This document shows positions 18,148-26,955 of a stretch of 64,000 nucleotides of DNA, in pieces (the first letter of the stretch is position 1; each line of letters begins with the position of its first letter). The notes under the pieces are model-generated. The model was not told the DNA's origin. It saw only the letters and a list, made by a program, of their open reading frames with translations, and did not search any database. The position numbers and the translations under genes were made by a program. The DNA is from Pelobacter sp. UBA6093 (GTDB lineage Bacteria; Desulfobacterota; Desulfuromonadia; Desulfuromonadales; Syntrophotaleaceae): NCBI GenBank assembly GCA_002435955.1, contig DIWZ01000032.1, positions 195,641 to 259,640 on the forward strand, given 5' to 3'.

Positions 18148-19593
18148 ATGAGCATGCAAAAGCAGAAAAAGTACCTGAACGACTGGATCAGGCAGGACGA
18201 AACAGCAGAATCCATGCTTCCTCTGATCGGGCACCTTTACCGTGACCGCGGGGTGAGCATCAATGTCTACGGCCAGTCACTGGTCAACAAAACGGTCATC
18301 GACCTCTTGAAGGCGCACGGTTTTGCCCAACAGGTACTGGGGAGCGAACTTTCCGTTATTGACACCTTCCCCGTCCTGCAGGCCATGAGCAAACTCGACC
18401 TGTCCCCGTCCCGCGTCGATATCGGCAAACTTACCGTTCAATTCCGGGAGCAGGAAGGCAAGCAGCCCCTGGATGAATTTATCGCCGGCAAACTGACATC
18501 GGTCAACAACGGCCGTGGCTCCTTGCTGAGTGAACCCCGCGATGTAGTGCTCTACGGCTTCGGACGCATCGGACGCCTGCTGGCACGGGTGCTGGTCGAA
18601 AAGACCGGCGGTGGCGATAAGCTGCGCCTGCGTGCCATCGTGGTCCGCAAAGGCACGGATGACGACCTGATGAAACGCGCCAGCCTGCTGGAGCGCGACT
18701 CTGTCCACGGCCCCTTCAATGGCGTGTTGAGCTTCGACGAAGAAGAAAACGCCATCATTGCCAACGGCAATATGATCCGGGTGATTTACGCGAACTCCCC
18801 CGACAGTATCGACTATACCGCCTACGGCATCAATGACGCCATCGTCGTCGACAACACCGGTCTGTGGCGCGATCGCGAAGGGCTTGGCCAGCACCTCAAA
18901 TCCAAGGGCGTAGCGAAGGTCCTCCTTACCGCTCCCGGCAAAGGCGATATCCCCAATATTGTTTTCGGCATCAACAACAACCTGGCCACCCCGGACGAGA
19001 AGATCTTCTCCGCCGCCAGTTGTACCACGAATGCGGTAGTGCCGATCCTCAAGGCCATCAACGATAAGTATGGCATCGTCAACGGTCACCTCGAAACCTG
19101 CCACTCATACACCAACGACCAGAACCTGATCGACAATTATCACAAAAAAGGTCGTCGTGGTCGCGCAGCAGCCCTGAACATGGTCATCACCGAAACCGGC
19201 GCTGCCAAAGCTTCAGCCAAAGCCTTGCCGGAGCTTGCCGGAAAACTGACAGGCAATGCCATTCGTGTGCCGGTCGCCAACGTTTCTCTGGCCGTTCTGA
19301 ACCTGTCCCTTACCAAGGAGACGAATGTCGATGAACTGAACAACTACCTGCGCGATGTGGCACTGCATTCCTCGCTGCAAAACCAGATCGCGTTTGTCAA
19401 TTCGCCGGAACTGGTATCCAGCGACTTCATCGGCTCCCGCCACGCCGGAGTGGTCGACTCCCTGGCCACCATCGTCAATGGCGACCGTTGCGTCCTGTAT
19501 GTATGGTACGACAACGAATTCGGCTACACCTGCCAAGTTGTTCGACTGCTGCAGACAATCGCCGGCATCGAACTGCCGGTCATGCCGAAATAA
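18148..19593 (+). CDS. gap: Glyceraldehyde-3-phosphate dehydrogenase, long form
   Basis: GAPDH oxidises glyceraldehyde-3-phosphate to 1,3-bisphosphoglycerate with NAD(P). The NAD-binding motif YGFGRIGRLLARVL begins only around residue 132, and the catalytic cysteine lies in AASCTTNAV (C292), followed by NGHLETCHSYTNDQN and WYDNEFGY. At 481 residues it is about 145 longer than ordinary GAPDH because of an N-terminal helical domain (1-125). This architecture is known for the second GAPDH type of several Proteobacteria and Bacteroidetes. The ATG at 18148 has a strong SD (GGAAGGGAG); the frame is open upstream but without an SD. A terminator follows at 19619. Confidence 0.92.
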   Translation: MSMQKQKKYLNDWIRQDETAESMLPLIGHLYRDRGVSINVYGQSLVNKTVIDLLKAHGFAQQVLGSELSVIDTFPVLQAMSKLDLSPSRVDIGKLTVQFREQEGKQPLDEFIAGKLTSVNNGRGSLLSEPRDVVLYGFGRIGRLLARVLVEKTGGGDKLRLRAIVVRKGTDDDLMKRASLLERDSVHGPFNGVLSFDEEENAIIANGNMIRVIYANSPDSIDYTAYGINDAIVVDNTGLWRDREGLGQHLKSKGVAKVLLTAPGKGDIPNIVFGINNNLATPDEKIFSAASCTTNAVVPILKAINDKYGIVNGHLETCHSYTNDQNLIDNYHKKGRRGRAAALNMVITETGAAKASAKALPELAGKLTGNAIRVPVANVSLAVLNLSLTKETNVDELNNYLRDVALHSSLQNQIAFVNSPELVSSDFIGSRHAGVVDSLATIVNGDRCVLYVWYDNEFGYTCQVVRLLQTIAGIELPVMPK

Positions 19594-19618
19594 ACTGCCT
19601 CATTTTTCGCATTACAAA

Positions 19619-19659
19619 GCCGAAGCGCTGGACCAGGGAATGCGCTTCGGCTTTTTTTT
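19619..19659 (+). terminator. Rho-independent terminator of gap
   Basis: Stem GCCGAAGCGC (19619-19628) / GCGCTTCGGC (19642-19651) followed by eight T. Confidence 0.95.
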
Positions 19660-19689
19660 GTGTGCAGCAGACATAGCATACGCAAAGAC

Positions 19690-19725
19690 AAAAAAGGGCC
19701 GACCCCTGAGGATCGACCCTTTTTA
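19690..19725 (-). terminator. Terminator of rpsU
   Basis: AAAAGGGCCGACC / GATCGACCCTTTT with two G-U pairs in RNA, loop CCTGAG; on the minus strand a T run follows. It lies 26 bases after the rpsU stop. Confidence 0.85.
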
Positions 19726-19751
19726 CCTTATAAACACATATCGGCGAGGCA

Positions 19752-19946
19752 TCAGACTTTTTTGATCAAACGCAATTTTTTGCGCAGACGACGCTGTGCT
19801 TCCTTTTCCTTGCGCTTACGCTTGACACTCGGCTTTTCGTAAAATTTTCGCTGCTTCATTTCACGAAACAAGCCTTCCTGCTGCAGCTTGCGCTTGAGCA
19901 CACGGATAGCCTTTTCGACATTGTTGTCGATAACTTGAATTTCCAC
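19752..19946 (-). CDS. rpsU: 30S ribosomal protein S21
   Basis: A 64-residue, highly basic protein with the S21 pattern: MEIQVIDNNVEKAIRVLKRK, then the REMKQRKFYEKPSVKRKRK core. S21 joins the 30S subunit near the mRNA 3' end of 16S rRNA and helps initiation. It is monocistronic, with a consensus promoter (20014-20042) and its own terminator, rather than the rpsU-dnaG-rpoD arrangement of enterics. The upstream leader is about 60 bases. Confidence 0.97.
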   Translation of the reverse strand: MEIQVIDNNVEKAIRVLKRKLQQEGLFREMKQRKFYEKPSVKRKRKEKEAQRRLRKKLRLIKKV

Positions 19947-20013
19947 GAAACCTTCACCTCACTTTCTCTCTATCTGGCGTGCCACTCAGCTCAGCCAAAC
20001 GACACGAAGAGGA

Positions 20014-20042
20014 ATTATAATGTCTACACCGAGACAATGCAA
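20014..20042 (-). promoter_or_regulatory. Sigma-70 promoter of rpsU
   Basis: On the minus strand TTGCAT (20042-20037), a 17-nt spacer and a perfect TATAAT (20019-20014), 68 bases upstream of the rpsU ATG. Confidence 0.8.
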
Positions 20043-20061
20043 GTGAAATTTATTCTTTTCC

Positions 20062-20098
20062 AGGAGTCTGTAGGCTCGTATAGTCCGGCAGACTCCTA
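20062..20098. repeat. Repeat family A, short variant
   Basis: AGGAGTCTGTAGGCTCGTATAGTCCGGCAGACTCCTA: the arms AGGAGTCTG / CAGACTCCT are kept but most of the centre is missing. The CTA at 20096-20098 is the stop codon (TAG on minus) of the RlmL-like gene. Confidence 0.65.
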
Positions 20099-21208
20099 AA
20101 GGTGAGCCACATACAGACCGACCTCCAGTCCACCGTTGTCGAGAAAATCCAAACGATCAAAACCGCCCCCCAGGGCCTGTGCCAGAGGACCGTCAGGACA
20201 CAATACCGCCCCTTGCCAGCCGCGATAATCGGACCGATATATGTCCCCCAGCTGCCGGTAAAGCTTTATCAGGGCTCCATCATGTCCAAGCCGTCCGCCA
20301 TACGGAGGGTTGCACAGAACAAGACCGGGCTGTTCGGGGACATCTCCTGTGCCGAGTTCCGCGGTTTGGAACAAGGTTACAGCTTCGACCCCCGCCTTGG
20401 AGGCGTTGCAGCTGGCGGCTTCAAGCACAGCAGGATCCCGGTCACGGCCGATCAATGACATCTCGACAGGTTGTTCGGCGCTGCGTGCCTGGATTTGCAG
20501 CACCTGCCACAGTCCGGGGCGGTAACGGGGCCACTGCATAAAAGCGAATCGACGCTCTATCCCGGGAGCTCGCCGCATGCCCATAAGAGCCCCTTCAATA
20601 ACAAAAGTACCCGAACCACACATGGGATCGACAAGAGGAGCCCGGGCGTTCCAATTCAGCAGCATCAGAATCCCGGCCGCCAGCGATTCGCGCATGGGCG
20701 CAGCACCGATCTTCTGGCGATACCCGCGCCGGTGCAGTAACTCACCACTGCTGTCTACGGAAATCAGGCATTGGTCATCCTCGAAACGTACCAAGACCAA
20801 CTGATCCGGTCCGCCATCAGAAGCGACCGCACCGCCAAGAACACGGCCGGCAGACTCCTGCACAGTTTCGGCAATACGACCGGTATGCTGCAACCGGGAC
20901 CGATGACTGGTCGCCTTGACCTGGATCCGGGTTCCCGGCTTGATAAAGCGCCCCCAGGGCAGACGTAGCGCCTTGCGGTACAGATCCGGGAAATCCCTGC
21001 AGCCGAACGCCCCCAATCTGACAAGAACGCGGGTTGCGCTGCGCAACCACAAGTTGGCTCGGTACAGTTCCTCCAAACCGCCCTGAAAAGAAACCCCTCC
21101 CTTGCAGAGAACAACCTCCGCCATACCCAAGGCTGTCAACTCCCGGGCGCATACCGATTCCAGGCCAGGGGCAGTTACTGCAAACAGCTCAAATTTGTAT
21201 TTTTTCAT
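20096..21208 (-). CDS. THUMP-domain class I methyltransferase, RlmL-like (23S rRNA m2G)
   Basis: A 370-residue RNA methyltransferase. The N-terminal part (1-60) matches the ferredoxin-like/THUMP start of RlmL (FELFAVTAPGLESVCAREL), the THUMP domain runs to about 160, and the SAM-binding Rossmann domain has DPMCGSGTFVIEGALM and the catalytic NPPYGGRL motif. This corresponds to the N-terminal RlmL half of E. coli RlmKL, which makes m2G2445 in 23S rRNA. The start ATG 21208 follows GGGAG; an in-frame extension upstream lacks homology. Its TAG stop belongs to a family-A repeat. Confidence 0.85.
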   Translation of the reverse strand: MKKYKFELFAVTAPGLESVCARELTALGMAEVVLCKGGVSFQGGLEELYRANLWLRSATRVLVRLGAFGCRDFPDLYRKALRLPWGRFIKPGTRIQVKATSHRSRLQHTGRIAETVQESAGRVLGGAVASDGGPDQLVLVRFEDDQCLISVDSSGELLHRRGYRQKIGAAPMRESLAAGILMLLNWNARAPLVDPMCGSGTFVIEGALMGMRRAPGIERRFAFMQWPRYRPGLWQVLQIQARSAEQPVEMSLIGRDRDPAVLEAASCNASKAGVEAVTLFQTAELGTGDVPEQPGLVLCNPPYGGRLGHDGALIKLYRQLGDIYRSDYRGWQGAVLCPDGPLAQALGGGFDRLDFLDNGGLEVGLYVAHL

Positions 21209-21391
21209 CTCACGCTCCCGGCAAAGTCCATCCCCTTTTCTCCCAGTGACCCGTTCGGCCAAGGTTGCAGCCTCAGTCCTGTACCGCACTGTTTGTGTTG
21301 CGCCCTGAGGAGAAAAGAGTTCATGACAATTTCTGTTATTATTTTATTGCTTACAACCTTTTATCAACGGCCACGAGGAGGGCTATCCGGC

Positions 21392-22294
21392 ATGGAATTC
21401 AACTCCCTTGATATCGACTGGGAATATCTGCTTGAGCGCATAGAACGGCTTCTCGATCTCGAGGAAGAATATCTGACACGAAAACTCATCGACTACCAGC
21501 CTGAACCGCAACTTTTCCAACAACACCTCGCCTTTTGGTGGAGAAAAAGCTGCCACACCGGATACCTTGAAGAGGTCACACTTCCGGATCTGCAGGATCA
21601 TGCCAACCTTTTGAACATGGACGATGTCATTGATCGTTTATGCGAAAACACCGCACAGTTCGTCCACGGTCTGCCCTGCAACAATATCCTGCTTCGCGGC
21701 GAACCCGGCAGCGGCAAACAGTCCGCCATTAAAGGCCTGTTGAAAAAGTTTGGCGACAAGGGATTACGGTTGATCGAAATCCACACTCGAGACCTCCACC
21801 AGCTACCGCTCATCACCTCATGCCTGCGGGGTCTACCGTATTATTTCGTCCTGTTTTCCGGCGACCTTTTCCACTCCATGGAAGCGACAAACTGTCGGGA
21901 ACTGGCAGACCTGCTTCAAGGTGGCATCGAAACCCGGGCCACCAATATTTTATTCTATGCCACAAGCAACCACACTTCCAACTCCCTTGCAGACCCCGAT
22001 AACAGTGGCTCAATTTCCTCAGACCATGCGAAACTTTTCCCGGATGAGCAATCGGCCGAGAGAGGTTTCGGCATCATCATCGACCTGCCCCCCACACAGC
22101 GCACGTCCTACCTCGACATCTGTCGACTCCTGGTACAACAACGCGCATTGCCCATAACCGACGAAGCCTGGCAGCCATCAGCTCTGGCCTGGGCCGAACA
22201 GCTCGGGCGCTACTCCGGACTTACGGCCCTTCAATTCATCGATGACCTGACCGGAAAAATGCTACTGAGACAAAAACTCACCAACAAACCTTGA
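21392..22294 (+). CDS. DUF815-family AAA ATPase
   Basis: About 300 residues with a helical N-terminal domain (1-95) and a P-loop ATPase domain. Walker A is GEPGSGKQS (about 115-123), Walker B the hydrophobic strand YYFVLFSGDLF, then FYATSNHTSN as sensor 1 and a C-terminal helical lid. The family normally has GxxGxGKSS, a DD pair in Walker B and DRFG near the arginine finger; here these read GKQS, SGD and ERGFG, so activity may be altered. I prefer ATG 21392 (GAGGAG about 12 nt upstream); a start at 21323 would add a hydrophobic stretch. The TGA stop is the start of a family-C repeat arm. Confidence 0.7.
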   Translation: MEFNSLDIDWEYLLERIERLLDLEEEYLTRKLIDYQPEPQLFQQHLAFWWRKSCHTGYLEEVTLPDLQDHANLLNMDDVIDRLCENTAQFVHGLPCNNILLRGEPGSGKQSAIKGLLKKFGDKGLRLIEIHTRDLHQLPLITSCLRGLPYYFVLFSGDLFHSMEATNCRELADLLQGGIETRATNILFYATSNHTSNSLADPDNSGSISSDHAKLFPDEQSAERGFGIIIDLPPTQRTSYLDICRLLVQQRALPITDEAWQPSALAWAEQLGRYSGLTALQFIDDLTGKMLLRQKLTNKP

Positions 22295-22310
22295 TGGCGT
22301 CGCAAAAAGT
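22291..22310. repeat. Repeat family C, single arm
   Basis: TTGATGGCGTCGCAAAAAGT; its TGA (22292-22294) is the stop codon of the DUF815 gene. The same arm is at 9454-9470. No second arm was found nearby. Confidence 0.5.
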
Positions 22311-22533
22311 CCGCCCTTGTATGTTAGTTCCAAAGCAAATCAGAGTAAGGATTTTGTGAATGCATCAACCTTCGTAAACGCATTCGAATTCATCCACCAG
22401 GCCCGACTACGGAAATATCCGGTTCGCATAAAACCTTTATGTCACTTACCAACCCCGGTGGCATAAAAAATGCTGATTTGGCTAAGGTCTTGGCTGCTTC
22501 GATACAAACCTGTCTATCAATGGATTAAATGCC

Positions 22534-23256
22534 ATGTTCAATAAACATTTCAAACCCGGACAAAAAGTGCTCATTCATTTGACCAATCCTGACCATGGGG
22601 ATGATCGCCTGGAAAACATTTCTGCCTCCTGTCAGTCGGTGGAGAACGGTATCCTGACGCTGAACCTGCCCTACGAAATAGATCCATCAGCTTTTTCTGC
22701 CGATTCCACCATGGCGATCGTCTCAGAGAGCCTGGGCCTGGGATTAAAGGCCCAGACCTATTTTCACCAGCAGCAAACCAGCACCTCCATCCAACTGCGG
22801 TTTGACGGCGACCTTCGCTTCTTTCAAAGACGCCCCACAGACCGCCTGAATCTTCCCATCGGGATCCGTTATAGCCGCATTGCCGGCAGCTTAGCCTTTG
22901 TTCGTCAACAATGGCAACAACATATCCACAAACTTGCCAACACCCCGCCGGATTTCATTCAAGCATTGCCCTGCGGGATGGTCAACCTCAGCAGCGGCGG
23001 AATTCGTCTTGGATTCCGTAACGCCATCGACAAGGCCCAATTATGCCTTTTGCTGCTTCAGGTCGAGCCGGGAACATCGCCGATCTGCACCATGGCTGAA
23101 GTGGTCTGGACCCACACCAAAAAGGAAAATACCTCCTGCACCGCAGGCTTACAATTCACGGCGATCATGGCCGAAGATCAAAAACGGCTTGAAAAATTTA
23201 TTCGCGCCATGCGCTTGGCCATGAAAAACAATAAGAGTCGCATCCAGACGCAGTGA
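22534..23256 (+). CDS. PilZ-domain protein (c-di-GMP effector, YcgR-like layout)
   Basis: A 240-residue soluble protein. The first 95 residues resemble the YcgR-N/PilZN beta domain. The PilZ domain follows with the c-di-GMP-binding arginines in FFQRRPTDR (about 92-100) and the second motif NLSSGGIRL (N-x-S-x-x-G, about 151). There is a roughly 40-residue helical insertion between the two motifs (QQWQQHIHKLANTPP). With three diguanylate cyclases in the same window it is a likely receptor, perhaps for motility or surface attachment; no flagellar or pilus gene is adjacent. The SD before ATG 22534 is weak. Confidence 0.78.
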   Translation: MFNKHFKPGQKVLIHLTNPDHGDDRLENISASCQSVENGILTLNLPYEIDPSAFSADSTMAIVSESLGLGLKAQTYFHQQQTSTSIQLRFDGDLRFFQRRPTDRLNLPIGIRYSRIAGSLAFVRQQWQQHIHKLANTPPDFIQALPCGMVNLSSGGIRLGFRNAIDKAQLCLLLLQVEPGTSPICTMAEVVWTHTKKENTSCTAGLQFTAIMAEDQKRLEKFIRAMRLAMKNNKSRIQTQ

Positions 23257-23284
23257 AAAGGCCAATGCGATTCCGCCTTTTCAC
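23253..23284 (+). terminator. Hairpin after the PilZ gene
   Basis: GTGAAAAGGC (23253-23262) pairs perfectly with GCCTTTTCAC (23275-23284) and includes the stop codon. No strong T run follows. Confidence 0.5.
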
Positions 23285-23670
23285 TGCCGGTTTTGCGGTT
23301 CCCCTTACTGTCAGGGAAATACTAGAAACTTGTTAACAACCTTTTAAATTCCGCCTACTTAGTTTTCAAATGAGATATACTTCCACTAACTGCCCACCAA
23401 AAAAAGAATCTAATTGCCTGATTTACAACGCTTTTCTCCGCTCATCCACAGATCCGTGGAAAACCCTGTGGGGAACACCGGTGGATAGCCCCGAGACCCC
23501 TGATCCCATGCGTATTCGTGGCATTTTGCATATTTTTTAAGCACAGAAGAAACAGGTATACGTTAGTCAAGCGAGCACATTGCGGGAGCGAGGCCATCAG
23601 GCACATTTACCCTGCAGCGCCGCTCATCCGGTGGCACTCCTATCATCAAATGCGTCCGGCAAACAGGAAC
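23257..23670. other. Intergenic region
   Basis: 414 bases between two convergent genes. It contains the hairpin at 23253-23284 and, around 23447-23475, a GC-skewed stretch with ATCCACAGATCCGTGGAAAA that can pair with itself. No gene recognised. Confidence 0.4.
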
Positions 23671-24360
23671 TCAGACGGGAAAAGCGCCCTTGGGGGGCAA
23701 TGTGGAGGGACGAACGCCGGCGGCTTCCAGGAGTTGAAAAAACTCTTTACGGGATATCTGCCTGGCTCCCATGGCGATAAGATGTCTGGAAGGCTGTTGA
23801 CAGTCGATCAGTTGGTAACCGAGCTCCATTAGATGGGTTACAAGAGTTGCGAAGGCTGCCTTTGAAGCATTGGGCATTTGATGGAACATCGATTCGCCGA
23901 AAAAGCAGCCCCCCAGGCTGACGCCATACACCCCCCCCACCAGGCAACCGTCAAACCAGCATTCCACCGAATGCGCGTATCCCAGGCTGTGTAAAAGCAC
24001 ATAGGCAGTGAGCATGGCGTCAGTAATCCAGGTACCGGGGCCTTCCTTGCGTGGGGTCCGGGCGCAGGCACGCATAACATCGCTGAACGCCTGATCGAAG
24101 GTAATGCGAAAACGCCCGCGTTTGAGCTCCTTGGCCAGACTGCGGTTTATGCGAAATTCCGAAGGTCGGAGAATGCAGCGGGGATCGGGGGTCCACCAGA
24201 GAATCGGGTCACCTTCACTGAACCAGGGGAAAATCCCCATGGAATAAGCGAGCAGAAGACGCCGAGGGGAAAGATCCCCCCCCACGGCAAGCAGGCCACC
24301 AGCCTCCGCATGATCCCGGGGGGGGAAGATCAGTTCATCAATCAGTTGATAGATGGGCAC
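23671..24360 (-). CDS. aat: Leucyl/phenylalanyl-tRNA--protein transferase
   Basis: Aat transfers Leu or Phe from aminoacyl-tRNA to N-terminal Lys or Arg of proteins, creating primary N-degrons. The 229-residue product has the family landmarks FPPRDHAEAGGLLAVGGDL, YSMGIFPWF, LWWTPDPRC, SVECWFDGCLVGGVYGVSLG and FFGESMF. I chose GTG 24360 because PIYQLIDE...FPP is the usual N-terminus; it shares one base with the clpA stop (TAGTG), a clear case of translational coupling. Together with clpA and clpS it makes the N-degron recognition pathway. Confidence 0.96.
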   Translation of the reverse strand: MPIYQLIDELIFPPRDHAEAGGLLAVGGDLSPRRLLLAYSMGIFPWFSEGDPILWWTPDPRCILRPSEFRINRSLAKELKRGRFRITFDQAFSDVMRACARTPRKEGPGTWITDAMLTAYVLLHSLGYAHSVECWFDGCLVGGVYGVSLGGCFFGESMFHQMPNASKAAFATLVTHLMELGYQLIDCQQPSRHLIAMGARQISRKEFFQLLEAAGVRPSTLPPKGAFPV

Positions 24361-26627
24361 TAGGCAACAGACTCTTTGAGAAAGCGAAAATCGAGTTTCC
24401 CCGCACGACAACCGAGGCGAACTTCTCCGCCTGACTGCAAAGCCCCAAACAGGATTTCCTGAGCAATGGCGTCACTGACATCGATTTGAATCAACCGGGC
24501 CAACGGGCGTGCACCAAACCGCGGATCGTAGCCGCGACGGGCCAGATCGGCGCGGGCCGCACTGGAGACCACCAGCTTTATGTGGCGCTCTGACAGCCGG
24601 TCGCGCAGTTGATCGAGAAACTTGTCCACAATCTTGAGCATGGTCTGTTCTCCCAGACTGTGAAAGGGGATAATGGCATCCAGGCGGTTGCGGAACTCCG
24701 GCGAAAAAGTTCGCTCCACCGCCTGTCGGGGGATGCCCCCTTCCTTCTTGCCGAAACCTATGGGATTGGCGCTCATTTCCCGTGCGCCGGCGTTGCTGGT
24801 CATGATCAGCACAATATTGCGGAAATCGGCCTTTTTCCCATTGTTGTCCGTCAGGCTGCCGTGATCCATAACCTGCAACAGAATGCTGAACAGGTCGGGG
24901 TGCGCCTTTTCGATTTCATCGAGCAGCAATACGCCATACGGCTGTTTGATCACCGCATCGGTGAGCAGCCCACCCTGGTCGAACCCGACATAGCCGGGCG
25001 GGGCCCCGATCAAACGCGACACGGAGTGTTTTTCCATGTATTCACTCATGTCGAAACGAATGAATTCGACCCCCAGTTGCAAGGCCAGCTGGCGAGCCGC
25101 TTCGGTCTTGCCGACTCCGGTCGGTCCGGTAAAGAGAAAAGCACCGATCGGTTTATCTGGATGGCCAAGCCCGGCCCGAGCCCGCAATACCGCACGGGAA
25201 AGAGTCTCAACGGCCTCTTCCTGGCCGAACACTTGCCGTTTAAGATCCCGAGCCAGGGTTTTCAGCCGCCGGCGATCGGAGGTCGATACGCTGCGTTCCG
25301 GGATGCGTGCGATGCCGGCCACCACACTTTCAATATCGGCCAGATGCACGACCCGACTACCGGCCAGGCGCATGGCTGAACCGGCCTCGTCGATAACATC
25401 GATGGCCTTGTCAGGCAAATGACGGAAATTGATATGCCGGGCCGAAAGTTCGGCCGCACCTATTATGGCCTCATCGGTATAGGTCACACCATGATGTTCT
25501 TCATAGCGATCCTTGAGACCGCGGAGAATATCAACTGTTTCTTCGACGCTCGGCTCCACGATATCGATTTTCTGGAAACGCCGCGACAGGGCCCGATCCT
25601 TGTCGAACAGATTTTTATACTCCTCGTAGGTGGTCGATCCGATACAGCGGAAATCGCCACTGGCCAAGACCGGCTTGAGGATATTGGAAGCATCGAGAGA
25701 GCCGCCACTGGTAGCCCCGGCGCCGACCACCGTATGAATTTCGTCGATAAACAGAATGGCATCGGGGTGCTTTTCCAAAGCCTTGACCACGGCCTTGAGA
25801 CGTTCCTCAAAATCGCCGCGGAATTTGGTGCCAGCCAGTAGCGATCCCATATCGAGGGCATAAACCTCGCAATTACTGAGAATATCAGGCACCCTGCCCT
25901 GACTGATCATCAGCGCCAGCCCTTCGGCCATGGCGGTTTTACCGACACCTGCCTCCCCCACAAAGATGGGATTATTCTTGCGCCGGCGACACAATACCCG
26001 CACGGTACGTTCAAGTTCGGCGGTTCGACCGATAAGCGGATCGATGCGCCCCTGGCGGGCGCGTTCCACGAGATCGACGGTGAACAGAGCCAACGGATCC
26101 TGTTTGGGTTTTTCCCTACTTTCGTCGGTCTTTTCCTGGCTGCCGCCACCAGGTTGCGTCGACGCCTGGGCCTGTGGCGCATCGCCCTGGCGGGACACTC
26201 TGGTTACGCCATGGGCAATATAGTTGAGGACATCCAGACGGGACACGCCCTGGTCTTCCAGAAAATGTATCGCATGGGTATTTTTTTCCGCGAACATGGC
26301 GGCCAGCAGGTCGCCGATGGTGATCTCCTTTTTGCCTGCGGAATGCAGATGCAGCACGGCACGCTGCAACACCCGCTGCAATCCGATGGTCTGCTCGGGG
26401 ACGACATCGCGATCTTCAACCAGGCTTTCCAGGTGGTCGGAAAAATATTTCTCCAACTCGGCCTTAAGCGTTTCAGTATCCCCGCCGCAGCCTGCAATCA
26501 GCTCTCTGCCGTGATCCTCCAGCAGCATGGCGTAGAGAATATGCTCGGTGGTGAGATATTCGTGGCGGCGCCGTTGCGCCTCCCGAACGGCCAACGAAAA
26601 GGTTATCTGTACTTCCTGTGCGAACAT
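24360..26627 (-). CDS. clpA: ATP-dependent Clp protease ATP-binding subunit ClpA
   Basis: ClpA is the hexameric AAA+ unfoldase that feeds substrates to ClpP and receives N-degron substrates from ClpS. The 755-residue length equals E. coli ClpA. It has an N domain (1-150), D1 with GEAGVGKTAMAEGL and D2 with GPTGVGKTEAARQL, plus the DEIHT and DEIEKAHP Walker B motifs; the C-terminal R of DPRFGARPL (sensor 2) is present. The start ATG 26627 has GGGAG; it is the conserved N-terminus (MFAQEVQITFSLAVREAQ). clpS lies 13 nt upstream, aat overlaps downstream. clpP is not in this window. Confidence 0.97.
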   Translation of the reverse strand: MFAQEVQITFSLAVREAQRRRHEYLTTEHILYAMLLEDHGRELIAGCGGDTETLKAELEKYFSDHLESLVEDRDVVPEQTIGLQRVLQRAVLHLHSAGKKEITIGDLLAAMFAEKNTHAIHFLEDQGVSRLDVLNYIAHGVTRVSRQGDAPQAQASTQPGGGSQEKTDESREKPKQDPLALFTVDLVERARQGRIDPLIGRTAELERTVRVLCRRRKNNPIFVGEAGVGKTAMAEGLALMISQGRVPDILSNCEVYALDMGSLLAGTKFRGDFEERLKAVVKALEKHPDAILFIDEIHTVVGAGATSGGSLDASNILKPVLASGDFRCIGSTTYEEYKNLFDKDRALSRRFQKIDIVEPSVEETVDILRGLKDRYEEHHGVTYTDEAIIGAAELSARHINFRHLPDKAIDVIDEAGSAMRLAGSRVVHLADIESVVAGIARIPERSVSTSDRRRLKTLARDLKRQVFGQEEAVETLSRAVLRARAGLGHPDKPIGAFLFTGPTGVGKTEAARQLALQLGVEFIRFDMSEYMEKHSVSRLIGAPPGYVGFDQGGLLTDAVIKQPYGVLLLDEIEKAHPDLFSILLQVMDHGSLTDNNGKKADFRNIVLIMTSNAGAREMSANPIGFGKKEGGIPRQAVERTFSPEFRNRLDAIIPFHSLGEQTMLKIVDKFLDQLRDRLSERHIKLVVSSAARADLARRGYDPRFGARPLARLIQIDVSDAIAQEILFGALQSGGEVRLGCRAGKLDFRFLKESVA

Positions 26628-26640
26628 AGGATTGCTCCCT

Positions 26641-26955
26641 TCATGCCTCTTCCAAGCTGCAACGTAACGGAAACCCGGCCTGACGCGCCATCCGGTGAAC
26701 CCGGGCAATCTTGGTTTCAGCTATTTCATGGGGAAATGTACCACATACGCCCGTCCCTTCGCTGTGAATGCACAACATAATACGATGGGCGTCGGTGGGA
26801 GATTTGTGAAACACCTCTTCGAGAACATCCACGACGAATTCCATGGTCGTATAATCGTCGTTGTGCATCAACACTTTGAAAAGCGACGGCGTCGCCACAC
26901 GAATCGCTTCCTGTTCCTGGATATGAATATCTTCCGACGTTTTTTTCTGACTCAA
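26641..26955 (-). CDS. clpS: ATP-dependent Clp protease adaptor ClpS
   Basis: A 104-residue adaptor that binds N-degrons (Leu, Phe, Tyr, Trp) and delivers them to ClpA. The core FKVLMHNDDYTTMEFVVDVL with the binding-pocket residues N-D-D, and the later GVCGTFPHEIAETK, are diagnostic. The disordered N-terminal 25 residues needed for delivery are present. The start is TTG 26955 with GGGGGAT at good spacing. First gene of clpS-clpA-aat. Confidence 0.96.
   Translation of the reverse strand: MSQKKTSEDIHIQEQEAIRVATPSLFKVLMHNDDYTTMEFVVDVLEEVFHKSPTDAHRIMLCIHSEGTGVCGTFPHEIAETKIARVHRMARQAGFPLRCSLEEA

Noticed and set aside
23440..23500. DnaA-box-like or origin-like sequence (ATCCACAG...CTGTGGGGA)
   Set aside because: Only loose matches, no cluster of boxes and no replication genes nearby.
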